Positions 1 through 8,775 of a stretch of DNA of 36,861 bases are shown here, piece after piece (position 1 is the first letter of the stretch; each line of letters opens with the position of its first letter). Source of the DNA: an uncultured Clostridia bacterium (lineage in GTDB: Bacteria; Bacillota; Clostridia; Christensenellales; Borkfalkiaceae); NCBI GenBank assembly GCA_944354125.1, contig CALVPT010000015.1, forward strand, positions 1 to 36,861, in the 5' to 3' direction. Made by a program: the position numbers and the translations under genes. The notes below the pieces were generated by a model. That model made no database searches. It was not told the origin of the DNA and worked only from the letters and a program-made list of their open reading frames with translations.

Positions 1-175
1 GTATGATACTCCCTGCGGTCGTGTCAAACGTGCGGCGCGTTCCAGTTTTTTACACAAAAAAACAGAAACGACGCGAAAAGCGCGGTCGCTTGCAGGGGAG
101 GTATGATACTCCCTGCGGTCGTGTCATACGCGCGGCGCGTTCCAGTTTTTTACACGAAAAAACAGAAACGACGCA
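1..175. repeat. Tandem direct repeat, 100-bp period (two copies, array cut by window edge)
   Basis: Positions 1-74 and 101-174 are the same sequence apart from three differences (copy positions 27, 31 and 56), so the unit repeats with a 100-bp period; the 25 bases after each matching part differ. In the second copy GTATGATAC (101-109) can pair with GTGTCATAC (121-129) around an 11-nt loop; in the first copy the change at position 27 breaks one pair. A run of T followed by A-rich sequence follows in both. The array probably extends to the left of the window. An open frame crosses it (3-233) but has no ribosome binding site and no recognisable protein, so I treat it as non-coding. Confidence 0.85.
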
Positions 176-410
176 AACACCAGGTCTGCGCCGCTTCCGT
201 ATGATAAGGGGGAAAATTAATGAACTGAATTAGTGGTAATCAGCTTGTCTTGCTGTTTACGTATACTATTATACCCAAAATATCGACAAAGTAAAACTTA
301 TGAATAAAAAAATTTTAAATATAAATAAAATTATATTTTGTCGCAAATTCTGATGTTTTTTCTCAAATTAACATAAAATATTGTTAATAAAGCTTACAAA
401 TATTGATAAT
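176..410. other. AT-rich intergenic gap
   Basis: This stretch is strongly AT-rich from about 230 to 410, unlike the GC-rich genes. It lies downstream of the minus-strand spmB gene. I see no convincing hairpin terminator, promoter pair or small gene in it. Confidence 0.6.
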
Positions 411-914
411 TTACATAATTCTGCATAAAAGACAGGAAATTACGGTCGAAAGAGTAGTCGCGGACAGTATGACGATTATCGGCACTAACCGCCTTTTTTT
501 GCGGCAGGAGGCAAAGTATACCGCCGATATGTAGAATACCGTCTCGCTTGAGCCGTACAGCACGCAGGCGCACCGCGAGATATAGCTGTCCGCGCCGTAC
601 TCCTCCAAAATCTGCATGAGGTATGCCAGCGAACCGCTGCCCGAAAAGGGCTTAATGAGCACAAGCTTTGTCAGCTCCTCGGGCACGCCCAACGCGCCGA
701 AAAGCGGCGATAGCGCCCTCGTCATTGCTGCAGACAGCCCCGACCTTTCAAACAGCTGGCACATCATGAAAACGCACACCAGGGTGGGCAGAAGCGACAG
801 GGTGAACGCCGCCGCATCCTTTACTCCTCGGGAATAGGAGGAGAACAGCGGCACTTTTGTTACTGCGCCGTACACCATTACGGCTATGAAAATCACGGGT
901 ATTACGTATTGCAC
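411..914 (-). CDS. spmB: Spore maturation protein B (SpmB)
   Basis: A 167-residue polytopic membrane protein matching the SpmB family of nucleoside-transporter-gate proteins, including the family-type segment KPFSGSGSLAYL near residue 89. In Bacillus, SpmA and SpmB together are needed for full dehydration of the spore core and hence heat resistance; how they act is not known. The start is a GTG at 914, chosen because GGAGG sits five bases upstream. It overlaps the end of spmA by 13 nt, so the two are co-transcribed and probably co-translated. Length is normal for the family. The function is inferred from family membership; the operon partner strengthens it. Confidence 0.9.
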   Translation of the reverse strand: MQYVIPVIFIAVMVYGAVTKVPLFSSYSRGVKDAAAFTLSLLPTLVCVFMMCQLFERSGLSAAMTRALSPLFGALGVPEELTKLVLIKPFSGSGSLAYLMQILEEYGADSYISRCACVLYGSSETVFYISAVYFASCRKKRRLVPIIVILSATTLSTVISCLLCRIM

Positions 915-1471
915 TTTTTCCTCCGCGACAGGGCGGTTATGGCGACATATGCAAAATATGCCGTACCCGTCGAAATTATGGTGGCAATCAGGCTGGGCAG
1001 CGTTATGTCGTATGCCGCCGCGCTCCCGAGCGAGGCGCGCAGGGCGATGACGGTCGCCGGAATGAGCTGAATGGAGGTCGCGTTGACTATGAACAGCGCG
1101 TTCTGCGCAAAGTCGTTGTCGCTCTTTTCCAGCCGCTCTATCGCCCTGACGGCATAGGGGGTAGCCGCACCTCCCAGTCCCAGAAGGTTGCAGCTGACGT
1201 TCATTGCTATGTATGTCGATGCCTGTTCGTCATCCGTTCGGAAAATCTTCTTTATGGGCGTGCGGATAAGGCCGGATATGCGCTCGGACAGCCTGCTGTC
1301 CTCGGCAACTGCCGAAAGCCCCATCCATATGGCGTATATGAAAAACAGCGTAAGCGCCGTCTCCGCCGCCTGCCTCGCCCCGTCGGTGAGAGATGGCAAA
1401 AATTCCGACGGGCATATTATGAGCATTACCGCCGAGGAGACGAGCATTATAACCGTAAAAACTGCGTTCAT
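902..1471 (-). CDS. spmA: Spore maturation protein A (SpmA)
   Basis: A 189-residue membrane protein of the SpmA family, with several hydrophobic helices and the conserved central segment NVSCNLLGLGGAATPYAVRA, typical of SpmA. Works with SpmB in spore core dehydration (known for Bacillus). First gene of a two-gene minus-strand operon. No Shine-Dalgarno motif is seen before the ATG at 1471; instead an ATATAAAT box lies 6 nt or so upstream, which could be the -10 of a sporulation (sigma-E-like) promoter and would make the message nearly leaderless. The promoter reading is tentative. The gene diverges from metG with about 100 bp between them. Confidence 0.9.
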   Translation of the reverse strand: MNAVFTVIMLVSSAVMLIICPSEFLPSLTDGARQAAETALTLFFIYAIWMGLSAVAEDSRLSERISGLIRTPIKKIFRTDDEQASTYIAMNVSCNLLGLGGAATPYAVRAIERLEKSDNDFAQNALFIVNATSIQLIPATVIALRASLGSAAAYDITLPSLIATIISTGTAYFAYVAITALSRRKKCNT

Positions 1472-1506
1472 AGGCTATTTATATTTGCCGCGTTTGCCTT
1501 TTATTC

Positions 1507-1535
1507 TTTACTTTTCCTCTTAAATATGGTATATT
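1507..1535 (+). promoter_or_regulatory. Sigma-A-type promoter for metG
   Basis: TTTACT (1507-1512), a 17-bp spacer, then TATATT (1530-1535), about 40 bp before the metG start. It lies in the divergent gap with spmA. Confidence 0.6.
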
Positions 1536-1575
1536 TTAAGGCGATTAAACTAACTTTTGGCAGGGTCAGAAGAAA

Positions 1576-3567
1576 ATGGATAAGTTTTATATTACATCTG
1601 CAATAACGTATACTTCGGGCAAGCCGCACATCGGCAACACATACGAGATAATTCTCTGCGACGCAATCGCGCGCATGAAGAAGATGGAGGGCTATGACGT
1701 CCTCTATCAGACGGGCACGGACGAGCACGGTCAGAAGGTCGAACTCAAAGCCGCCGAAAAGGGCGTGACCCCCAAGCAGTTCGTCGACGATGTCGCCGCC
1801 GAAATAAGGCGCATATGGGATTTGATGGACGTAAAGTACGACAAGTTCATAAGGACGACCGACGACTACCACGAAAAGACTGTCGCAAGGATATTCAGAA
1901 AATTCTTTGAAAAGGGAGATATCTACAAGGGCTCCTATGAGGGTATGTACTGCACCCCCTGCGAGAGCTTCTGGACGGAAAGTCAGCTTGTAAACGGCAA
2001 GTGCCCCGACTGCGGAAGAGAGGTAAAGCCCGCCAAGGAAGAGGCATACTTCTTCAAGATGGGCAAATATGCCGACAGGCTGGTAAAGCACATCATAACC
2101 CACCCCGAGTTCATTCAGCCCGTCGCCAGAAAGAACGAGATGATGAATAACTTCCTGCTCGCGGACGAGTTCATAGGCAAGTCCGACGAGGAACTTTTAA
2201 AGGCCATCGACGAGGGCACGCTCAAGACCAAACTTCAGGATTTGTGCGTTTCGCGTACCTCGTTCAAGTGGGGCGTTCCCGTCGACTTCGACAGCCGCCA
2301 CGTCGTATACGTATGGCTGGACGCGCTTACCAACTATATCACGGGACTTGGCTACGACATAGAAAATCCCGACGAAAAGTATAAAAAGTACTGGCCTGCA
2401 GACGTGCACGTGGTCGGCAAGGACATAGTAAGATTCCACACCATCTACTGGCCGATATTCCTGATGTCGCTCGGCGAACCGCTTCCCAAGACGGTATTCG
2501 GTCACCCCTGGCTGTTGCAGGGCGGCGACAAGATGTCCAAAAGCCGCGGCAACGTAATATATGCCGACGACCTCGCCTCCATTTTCGGCGTAGACGCCGT
2601 GCGCTATTTCGTGCTTCACGAGATGCCCTATCTCAACGACGGCATTATCACGTGGGAGCTCGTTGCCGAGAGGGTCAACTCCGACCTCGCCAACACGCTC
2701 GGCAACCTCGTAAAGCGTACCATTGCCATGACCAACAAGTACTTCGGCGGCAGGGTTGCGCCTACGGGCGCGGGCGGAGAGGTCGACTCCTCGCTTGCAG
2801 AGGTGACAAAATCGGCAGCTGAAAGGGTAAGAAAGTGCATGGACGAGTACAAGGTCGCAGACGCCTTAGACGAACTGTGGACGGTATTCAGACGCGCAAA
2901 TAAGTACATCGACGAGACCTGTCCCTGGGTGCTCGCAAAGAACGAGGGCGACAGGGCAAGGCTCGAACAGGTGCTGTATAACCTCTTAGAGGCGATAAAT
3001 ATCGGCGCAAATCTCTTAAAGCCCTTCATGCCCTCTACGGCAGATGCAATAATAGGCGAGACGGGCGGCAAGCAAAGGGCGTTTGCCGAGCTCTCGTCGT
3101 TCGGCACGGCTAAGGAATATCGGGTAACCGAAAATCCCTCGACGCTCTTTGAAAGGGTCAATTTCGAGGATATCAAACCCAAAATAGATGAGATAAAGGC
3201 AAAGCAGATGGCAGAGGCAAACGCTCCCGCAGAGGAGAAGAAAGAGGAGATTACGATAGACGACTTTGCTAAGGTCGAGATGAAGATAGGCACCGTCATC
3301 GCCTGCGAGGCGGTAAAAAAGAGCAAGCTTTTGCACGAGACCATAAAGGTGGGCAACAGGACGCTGTCCGTCTTGAGCGGCATTGCAAAGCACTATACGC
3401 CCGAAGAGATGATAGGCAAAAAGGTCGTAGTGGTCACCAACCTTCCCCCCAGAGAGATGAAGGGAATAATGTCCGAGGGCATGATAGTCTGCGCAGAGGC
3501 GCCCGACGGCACCCTCTCGCTCGTCTGCCCCGAAAAGGACGTGCCCGACGGCAGCACGCTGGCATAA
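1576..3567 (+). CDS. metG: Methionyl-tRNA synthetase
   Basis: A 663-residue enzyme that charges tRNA-Met with methionine in the cytoplasm. The class I signature HIGN is at residues 18-21 and KMSKS at about 319-323. A zinc-knuckle CxxC...CxxC insertion (about residues 126-145) is present. The C-terminal part (from about residue 550) is the OB-fold tRNA-binding domain seen in dimeric MetRS, starting near the segment DDFAKVEMKIGTV, after a charged linker. This is the length of full bacterial enzymes with the appended domain. Only a weak ribosome binding site (AGAAG) precedes the ATG. The TAA stop overlaps the tatD start by one base (TAATG), the same metG-tatD-rsmA order known from other Firmicutes. 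Confidence 0.97.
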   Translation: MDKFYITSAITYTSGKPHIGNTYEIILCDAIARMKKMEGYDVLYQTGTDEHGQKVELKAAEKGVTPKQFVDDVAAEIRRIWDLMDVKYDKFIRTTDDYHEKTVARIFRKFFEKGDIYKGSYEGMYCTPCESFWTESQLVNGKCPDCGREVKPAKEEAYFFKMGKYADRLVKHIITHPEFIQPVARKNEMMNNFLLADEFIGKSDEELLKAIDEGTLKTKLQDLCVSRTSFKWGVPVDFDSRHVVYVWLDALTNYITGLGYDIENPDEKYKKYWPADVHVVGKDIVRFHTIYWPIFLMSLGEPLPKTVFGHPWLLQGGDKMSKSRGNVIYADDLASIFGVDAVRYFVLHEMPYLNDGIITWELVAERVNSDLANTLGNLVKRTIAMTNKYFGGRVAPTGAGGEVDSSLAEVTKSAAERVRKCMDEYKVADALDELWTVFRRANKYIDETCPWVLAKNEGDRARLEQVLYNLLEAINIGANLLKPFMPSTADAIIGETGGKQRAFAELSSFGTAKEYRVTENPSTLFERVNFEDIKPKIDEIKAKQMAEANAPAEEKKEEITIDDFAKVEMKIGTVIACEAVKKSKLLHETIKVGNRTLSVLSGIAKHYTPEEMIGKKVVVVTNLPPREMKGIMSEGMIVCAEAPDGTLSLVCPEKDVPDGSTLA

Positions 3568-4340
3568 TGTTCATTGACGTTCATTGCCATATCGACGATA
3601 CAACCTACGGCGACGTGGGGGCGCTCATTGAAAAGTGCCGCGACAGGGGCGTCGGCAGAATTATCTGCGTCGGGTTTGATTTGCCCTCCTCCGTGTACTC
3701 GAAAGAACTTGCGGAAAAGTATGACCAAGTATACTTTACGGCAGGCTTTCACCCCACCGAACTCAAAGACTATAAAGAGGGCGATTTGCACAAAATCAAA
3801 GAGTTGTGCATGCACGAAAAGTGCGTTGCGCTCGGCGAAATCGGACTCGACTATCACTACGAGGATACCGACAGGCAAAAGCAGAGGGACATATTCGTAA
3901 GACAGCTCGGACTTGCCGCAGAGTTGGGACTTCCCGTCGAGATACACTCGCGCGACTGCGCCGAGGATATGCTGAACATCTTAAAGGATAACAGGCAGCT
4001 TATTAAGGGCGGAGCGCTCATGCATTGCTATTCGCACTCGGTCGAGATTGCCGAGGAACTTGTAAAGCTGGGGCTTTATTTCTCGTTCGGCGGAGCGTCG
4101 ACGTGGAAGGGCTCCAAGCGCGTAAAACGGGTTATAGCTATGCTGCCTGCGGAGCGCATACTCACCGAGACGGACAGTCCTTATATGCCGCCTCAGAGCC
4201 TGTACGGCACATTTCCCAATACGCCTCAGTCCATTCCCGAAATAGCGGCGAACATCGCCGCCATAAAGGGCATTGACGAAGAGCAGTTCGAGATGCAGGC
4301 GTATGAAAACGCGCTCAGGCTGTTTTCAAAGCTGCGCTGA
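3567..4340 (+). CDS. tatD: TatD family metal-dependent DNase
   Basis: A 257-residue TIM-barrel hydrolase of the TatD/YcfH family. Metal ligands are visible: HCH at residues 6-8, the Glu in GEIGLDYHYED, the His in EIHSRD, the His in MHCYSHS, and the Asp in TETDSPY. Family members act as 3'-to-5' exonucleases on DNA and RNA; the exact role here is not shown. Translationally coupled to metG through a TAATG overlap. Followed by a hairpin terminator at 4349-4375. Confidence 0.93.
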   Translation: MFIDVHCHIDDTTYGDVGALIEKCRDRGVGRIICVGFDLPSSVYSKELAEKYDQVYFTAGFHPTELKDYKEGDLHKIKELCMHEKCVALGEIGLDYHYEDTDRQKQRDIFVRQLGLAAELGLPVEIHSRDCAEDMLNILKDNRQLIKGGALMHCYSHSVEIAEELVKLGLYFSFGGASTWKGSKRVKRVIAMLPAERILTETDSPYMPPQSLYGTFPNTPQSIPEIAANIAAIKGIDEEQFEMQAYENALRLFSKLR

Positions 4341-4348
4341 AAAAACCG

Positions 4349-4375
4349 AAAGCCGAAGGCAATTCCTTCGGCTTT
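4349..4375 (+). terminator. Hairpin after tatD
   Basis: An 11-bp perfect stem (4349-4359 with 4365-4375) and a 5-nt loop lie 8 bases after the tatD stop. The T tract after it is weak, so it may be leaky and let transcription continue into rsmA. Confidence 0.65.
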
Positions 4376-4501
4376 GTCAATCTTTTGTATTGCCGAACGT
4401 ATGCGCGCACAAGAGCAAATATGCGGCCCGTCGCGCGGTTGCGGCATACTATTATTCTTCGCCGCGCGCGACGCAATATGCGGCGCGCAAAGGAGTAAAT
4501 T

Positions 4502-5341
4502 ATGGAAGATAAGAGGGTTGCCGGAGTACTTAAGGGCAATAACTTCTCATTCAAAAAGCAATACGGGCAGAATTTCATCTATGACGACGACCTGCTTTCT
4601 GCCATAGTCGACGGCGCGGGGGTGGACAAGGATACCACCGTTATCGAGATAGGCTGCGGTGCGGGCACGCTCACCCGTCAGATTGCCAAAAAGGCAAAGA
4701 TGGTCTACGGCTACGAGATAGACAAGACTCTGCAGCCCGTGCTGGCAAAGACGCTGGCAGGCGTCGAAAACGCCGAAATAATCTTCAGGGACTTCACGCG
4801 CCTTCGCCTCGACGAGCTGGAAAAGAGCCTGCCCGAATATGTCGTGGTGGCAAATCTTCCCTACTACATCACTACGCCGCTCATAATGACCTTTATTGAA
4901 AATTCTAAAAAGTGCAGGTCGCTTACCGTAATGGTGCAGGAGGAGGTGGCTCTCCGCCTGTGCGCAAAGGCAGGCACGCCCGACTACGGCGCAATTACGG
5001 CGAACATTGCCCTCAGGGGCACGTCGCGCATTATAATGAAGGTCGGCAGGGAACGCTTTCATCCCAGCCCCAACGTCGACAGCGCCGTCGTGAGGATTGA
5101 CCTCGGCGATACCAGGGGTGACGTCAGCGACGTCGCGCTCTACAAAAAGTGCGTGCAGGCGGCGTTCGGCTCCAGGCGTAAGACGCTGGAAAATAACCTG
5201 GTCAACGCCTTTAAGCTGACCAGGGAGCAGGCAAAAAAGCTGATGCAGGACAGCGGCATTGCGGAGGGCGTAAGGGGCGAGGTGCTCTCGCCCGAAGATT
5301 TCGCGCGACTTTCGGATAATTTAAAGCTTTTGCTCGGCTGA
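4502..5341 (+). CDS. rsmA: 16S rRNA dimethyladenosine transferase (RsmA/KsgA)
   Basis: A 279-residue SAM-dependent methyltransferase that dimethylates the two adjacent adenines near the 3' end of 16S rRNA during small-subunit maturation. The SAM-binding loop EIGCGAGTL is at residues 49-57 and the catalytic NLPYY motif at 118-122. The C-terminal helical domain is complete. AGGAG at 4491-4495 sets the ATG. It follows tatD in the same order seen in Bacillus and Clostridium, where an rnmV gene often lies between; none is found here. Confidence 0.95.
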   Translation: MEDKRVAGVLKGNNFSFKKQYGQNFIYDDDLLSAIVDGAGVDKDTTVIEIGCGAGTLTRQIAKKAKMVYGYEIDKTLQPVLAKTLAGVENAEIIFRDFTRLRLDELEKSLPEYVVVANLPYYITTPLIMTFIENSKKCRSLTVMVQEEVALRLCAKAGTPDYGAITANIALRGTSRIIMKVGRERFHPSPNVDSAVVRIDLGDTRGDVSDVALYKKCVQAAFGSRRKTLENNLVNAFKLTREQAKKLMQDSGIAEGVRGEVLSPEDFARLSDNLKLLLG

Positions 5342-5434
5342 GCGCATCGGCGTTGAGGATAATGCCGCGCAGCCTTAAATGCCTGCAATCGGCGTAAAGG
5401 AGCAGCCGTAACGTAGATACAATATTAAATAAAT

Positions 5435-5474
5435 ACCGCACTCTTTCGGAACGCATTTTCTTAATGAGTGCGGT
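5435..5474 (+). terminator. Possible terminator after rsmA
   Basis: A 9-bp perfect stem ACCGCACTC / GAGTGCGGT (5435-5443 with 5466-5474) with a long 22-nt loop, followed by TATTTTATG. It lies about 95 bp after rsmA. The long loop lowers confidence. Confidence 0.45.
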
Positions 5475-5524
5475 TATTTTATGCGGCTTTTTCAAATTTT
5501 GTTCTTAAAGGCCTGTCCGCCGCG

Positions 5525-5530
5525 TATAAT
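5525..5530 (+). promoter_or_regulatory. Putative -10 box before spoIVFA
   Basis: TATAAT lies 32 bp before the spoIVFA start codon, but the -35 position 17 bp upstream (TTCTTA) is poor. In Bacillus spoIVF is read by sigma-E; I cannot assign the sigma factor here. Confidence 0.4.
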
Positions 5531-5562
5531 AGGGTAAATCAAATTTACGAGGTGTACGCTCT

Positions 5563-6315
5563 ATGAATGAAGGTTTGGACTATGCACAGATGTTGGAAAT
5601 TCCCGTCAGCACGGTTAGCGTCGTTAAGAAAAAGCCGTTTTTCAGACGCAGGGCTAAGAGGGAGGAGGACCTTAAGGATAAGGTGGTCGAAAGCGTGAAC
5701 GACCGCGTTTCGGCGGAGGACGAGGCGGCATATGCCGCATATGACGGGGCGTATATCGCCACCGAGGAACTTGCCCGTCCCGAGGGCAAAAAGAAGGGGC
5801 GCGACTCCTTCACTACCAAGTTCCTCATAGCCGAGGGCGTTGCGGCGTGCCTGATTGCGGCAGGCATATTCATTACCAATATGCTCGTCCCCAATACCGC
5901 CATAAATGCGTTCATGGGCGGACTTACCGCCGTGCCCGAAGAGGAGGCGGCGTATTACGAACTGCCCCTGTCGCCCGTGGTCTCCGAGCTTTCCGACGCG
6001 GAGGTCAGCGTGTCCGCAGACGGCGTAATAAGCTTTACCGACGAGGCGTCAGTCTATCCCGTATGCGACGGCGAAGTGGCGTCCGTGACGTCGTCAGGCG
6101 GTCTTTATACCGTAAAAATCGCGCATACGTCCACTTTCTCCAGCGTGGTCACGGGGCTGTCCTCGGTATATGTAAACGAGGGCGAGGAAATTGCCTCAAA
6201 TCTCCCCATGGGCTATTCCGACGGTCAGAGCGAAGTCAGGGTCAGCATGTATGACGGCGATACGCTCCTCAACTGCTATACCCTTTCGGGAGTAGTGCCC
6301 GTCTGGAATCAATGA
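5563..6315 (+). CDS. spoIVFA: SpoIVFA-like regulator of the SpoIVFB protease
   Basis: A 250-residue protein with a charged N-terminal cytoplasmic part, one membrane helix (about residues 87-108) and a C-terminal beta-rich domain (about 150-250) resembling a degenerate M23/LytM fold without the catalytic metal ligands. In Bacillus, SpoIVFA holds the intramembrane protease SpoIVFB in an inactive complex in the membrane around the forespore. The call rests mainly on this architecture and on the 4-nt overlap with spoIVFB; sequence similarity is weak, as is usual for clostridial SpoIVFA. A GAGG ribosome binding site lies just before the ATG. Confidence 0.75.
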   Translation: MNEGLDYAQMLEIPVSTVSVVKKKPFFRRRAKREEDLKDKVVESVNDRVSAEDEAAYAAYDGAYIATEELARPEGKKKGRDSFTTKFLIAEGVAACLIAAGIFITNMLVPNTAINAFMGGLTAVPEEEAAYYELPLSPVVSELSDAEVSVSADGVISFTDEASVYPVCDGEVASVTSSGGLYTVKIAHTSTFSSVVTGLSSVYVNEGEEIASNLPMGYSDGQSEVRVSMYDGDTLLNCYTLSGVVPVWNQ

Positions 6316-7232
6316 AAATAGTCATTCATCCGCTCTTTCTTGCGGTGATGTTGTTCAGTGCGATATTCAAGGGACTTCCTGCCGTGCTGATATGTGTGCT
6401 GACCGCCCTCCTTCACGAGTGCGGTCATATTTTTTGCGCGCAGAAGATGGGCTTTGCCTGCACAAAAATCAAGCTCATGCCCTACGGCGCGGCGGCGTTT
6501 ATCGACATAGAGGGAATACGTCCCGCCGACGAGATAAAGCTCGCTCTGTCGGGACCGCTCGTCAATGCCGCAATGTGCGTGGCGCTTGCAGGGCTTTGGT
6601 GGTTCTTCCCCGTGATATACGGCTATACCGACATACTCATGTATGCCAACCTCGCCATGTTAATTGTCAACCTTCTGCCTGCATATCCGCTCGACGGGGG
6701 CAGGGTGCTGGGGTGCGCCATAAAGAAATTTTTCGGCGAAAGGGCGCAGATGCTTACGCTGAGAATAATCGCGCTCGTCGTCGCCGCAATCTTTTTCGCG
6801 CTCTTCTTTGCGCTCGGATACAACGTCACCGCCATTATATTCGCCGTCTTCATGCTCTTTTCTGCGTTTGAAAAGCCCGTGCGGGCGGTGCGGATAAATT
6901 TCTCCTCGACGGGGCGCTTAAGGCGCGGCATAGAGGTAAAATATGTGCTGTGCGACGAAAATCTTACCTTCAAGGATGCCATAAAAAGGCTGAGCGACAG
7001 GCACTATGTCGTATTTCAGCTGTACGACGGCGGAGTGGCGGAGGAGATAACCCAGGACGAACTATACGAGTTGTCCGTCAGCCATTCTGTCTACGACAGG
7101 GTGTTCGGAGACTACCTCTCAAGAAAGGATTTGCCGAACAGCCTTTCGTCTATGTTGCCCTCGATCAGCGAGGAAACGCAGTCGACGCCGAACGATATTC
7201 CGTCCTCGACGGCGCCCGAAAGCGAGGAATAG
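6312..7232 (+). CDS. spoIVFB: Site-2 intramembrane metalloprotease SpoIVFB
   Basis: A 306-residue polytopic S2P-family protease. The zinc motif HECGH is at residues 35-39 in the first helices, and the third ligand lies in LLPAYPLDGGR (Asp128). In Bacillus, SpoIVFB cleaves pro-sigma-K in the mother cell membrane; the same role is inferred here. The C-terminal soluble part (from about residue 200) could be the CBS-like domain found in SpoIVFB, which senses nucleotides. The start overlaps the spoIVFA stop (ATGA). Unusually, the last 121 nt overlap, tail to tail, the opposite-strand gene at 7112-7783, so the low-complexity Ser/Glu-rich tail may be a late extension. Confidence 0.9.
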   Translation: MKIVIHPLFLAVMLFSAIFKGLPAVLICVLTALLHECGHIFCAQKMGFACTKIKLMPYGAAAFIDIEGIRPADEIKLALSGPLVNAAMCVALAGLWWFFPVIYGYTDILMYANLAMLIVNLLPAYPLDGGRVLGCAIKKFFGERAQMLTLRIIALVVAAIFFALFFALGYNVTAIIFAVFMLFSAFEKPVRAVRINFSSTGRLRRGIEVKYVLCDENLTFKDAIKRLSDRHYVVFQLYDGGVAEEITQDELYELSVSHSVYDRVFGDYLSRKDLPNSLSSMLPSISEETQSTPNDIPSSTAPESEE

Positions 7233-7783
7233 TCATAGCCGAAAACATAGTAGGACTTCTTGGAGAGGAATGCTGCGCGCGTGTAGGCAAAGTGGCGCTT
7301 TAAACACCGCTCTATGCCGCACAGCGTGACCTCGGGCACCGCCGTGCGTATGCTGTCGTATACCGAAAAAGAACAGCGCAATATGCGTTCGGGCGGCATT
7401 ATCCTGCGCGGAATGCCGTATTTCCTGCTGACGAAAAGTCCTATGTCGCCCTCGAAACGTATATGCGAAAAGGGCGCCCTCGACAGGCGTTCAAAGGCAT
7501 ATATTACGGGGTGAAGCGTGCAGTCTAAGGCATAGTGGGCGGCAAAGCCTGCGGCATATGACGTGCTTTTTTTCGCGAGATTTGAGAAGAGTCTCACGTT
7601 GTCCATGACGTGCAATGCCCTGCCCATGTTTCCGCGGTAAGTTAATTTATAGGTAAAGAAAACATCGCCGCCCTGCGCCCCTAAAAGGTACAGGTCGGCG
7701 TTTTTGATTGCGTCTTTATGTCTCCGCTCAAGGCGATCATATATTCTGTGCGCCGTTATGGCGTGGGTGAAGTAGTCGGGCAT
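7112..7783 (-). CDS. Zinc-dependent phospholipase C-like protein
   Basis: A 223-residue protein beginning MPDYFTHAITAHRI and carrying further histidine/aspartate clusters (GAQGGDVFF, ALHVMDN, AAHYALDCTLHPVIY). This pattern matches the zinc-dependent phospholipase C / S1-P1-like helical family that is common as an uncharacterised intracellular protein in Clostridia. No signal peptide is visible, so a secreted toxin role is unlikely; the substrate is unknown. Its ATG is one base after the stop of the DNA glycosylase gene on the same strand, so the two form an operon. Its 3' end lies inside the opposite-strand spoIVFB gene. Confidence 0.75.
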   Translation of the reverse strand: MPDYFTHAITAHRIYDRLERRHKDAIKNADLYLLGAQGGDVFFTYKLTYRGNMGRALHVMDNVRLFSNLAKKSTSYAAGFAAHYALDCTLHPVIYAFERLSRAPFSHIRFEGDIGLFVSRKYGIPRRIMPPERILRCSFSVYDSIRTAVPEVTLCGIERCLKRHFAYTRAAFLSKKSYYVFGYDYSSLSGAVEDGISFGVDCVSSLIEGNIDERLFGKSFLER

Positions 7784-7784
7784 A

Positions 7785-8606
7785 TCATAAGTTTGCCCGT
7801 TTGCCGTAAAATAAATACTGCTGAATGAAACCTGCGTATTCGCCGAACAGGTTGCAGAAATACTCGTTTATCCTGTTCCTGTCCTTGAGCTGACCGCCGA
7901 AGTCCTCGCGGTAGATTTTTTCGATCCACGTGTCTACGGGGAAGTTCGCCGCCTTCGAAAAGCCGAAAAGGCATATGCAGTCGGCGACCTTGGGTCCTAT
8001 GCCCTTGTAGCCGAGAAGCGCCTTTCTCAGCTGTCTTTCGTCCAGGGCTTTAAGGTGCTCTATGCCCTCGCCAGCAATGCGCCTGCCCGTCTCCGAGAGA
8101 TATGCGTCCCTGTAGCCCGCGCCGAGCGATTTATAGAATTCGGGCGGCATTCCGCCTATCTTTTCCGCCGTGGGGAAGGTATAGTATTCACCTTCGCAAA
8201 AGCTCCTCTTTTCGCCGAGCGACGCGCATATGCGCTCAATTATGCCCTTTATCCTCGGGATATTGTTGTTCTGCGAGATTATGAAGGAAAAAATCGTCTC
8301 CTCGGGGTCCTGCCTTAAAAGGCGCAAGCCCTTTGCCGCCTCGGCGCAGTGGGTGAGTACGGGTATATCGTAGCTCTTTGCAAGTTCAACTATCGCCGCA
8401 TAGTCGCGCCCCAGGTCGAAATAGTTGTAAAAGTAATCGGGATAATCGCTCTCGACGACCGTCTTTATGCCGTCGGAATGCACATAGCACGCCTTGTCCG
8501 CCGAGCAGACTACATAGCCGTACTTATGCGGCGCAAAGCGGAATACCTGTCCGCATTCAAGCACGTCTTTTGGGTTGAAATATTCAGCGTCGAAATCGAA
8601 TTTCAT
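7785..8606 (-). CDS. OGG-type 8-oxoguanine DNA glycosylase/AP lyase
   Basis: A 273-residue base-excision repair enzyme with an N-terminal OGG beta domain (FNPKDVLECGQVFRF near the start) and a C-terminal HhH-GPD domain. The helix-hairpin-helix segment GYKGIGPKVADCICLFGF holds the expected catalytic lysine (about residue 202), and the catalytic Asp is in FPVDTW (about 223). It removes 8-oxoguanine paired with C and nicks the strand. I chose the ATG at 8606 over the TTG at 8627 because GAGGAAG lies at a usable distance before the ATG. It is the first gene of a two-gene operon with the phospholipase-like gene and diverges from the germination operon. Confidence 0.9.
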   Translation of the reverse strand: MKFDFDAEYFNPKDVLECGQVFRFAPHKYGYVVCSADKACYVHSDGIKTVVESDYPDYFYNYFDLGRDYAAIVELAKSYDIPVLTHCAEAAKGLRLLRQDPEETIFSFIISQNNNIPRIKGIIERICASLGEKRSFCEGEYYTFPTAEKIGGMPPEFYKSLGAGYRDAYLSETGRRIAGEGIEHLKALDERQLRKALLGYKGIGPKVADCICLFGFSKAANFPVDTWIEKIYREDFGGQLKDRNRINEYFCNLFGEYAGFIQQYLFYGKRANL

Positions 8607-8775
8607 CTGTAAAAACTTCCTCTGCAAGTACGGTCATATTCTATCATTTTGAGCGGCTGCTGTCAACAGACGGAGCGCTTACCCGTGCGGCATATTTAAG
8701 CTCTCGCCGCCGCTTTTTTGCCCGTCTTTCGCGCCGTGGTATTTTTAAGCGCATATTGCCGATAATAATTTCGAT

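Noticed and set aside
1..175. CRISPR array
   Set aside because: The conserved part is about 74 bp, far longer than a CRISPR repeat, only two copies are seen and no cas genes are nearby.
3..233. Open frame of 76 codons across the left-edge repeat
   Set aside because: It is built from the repeat itself, has no ribosome binding site and no recognisable protein.
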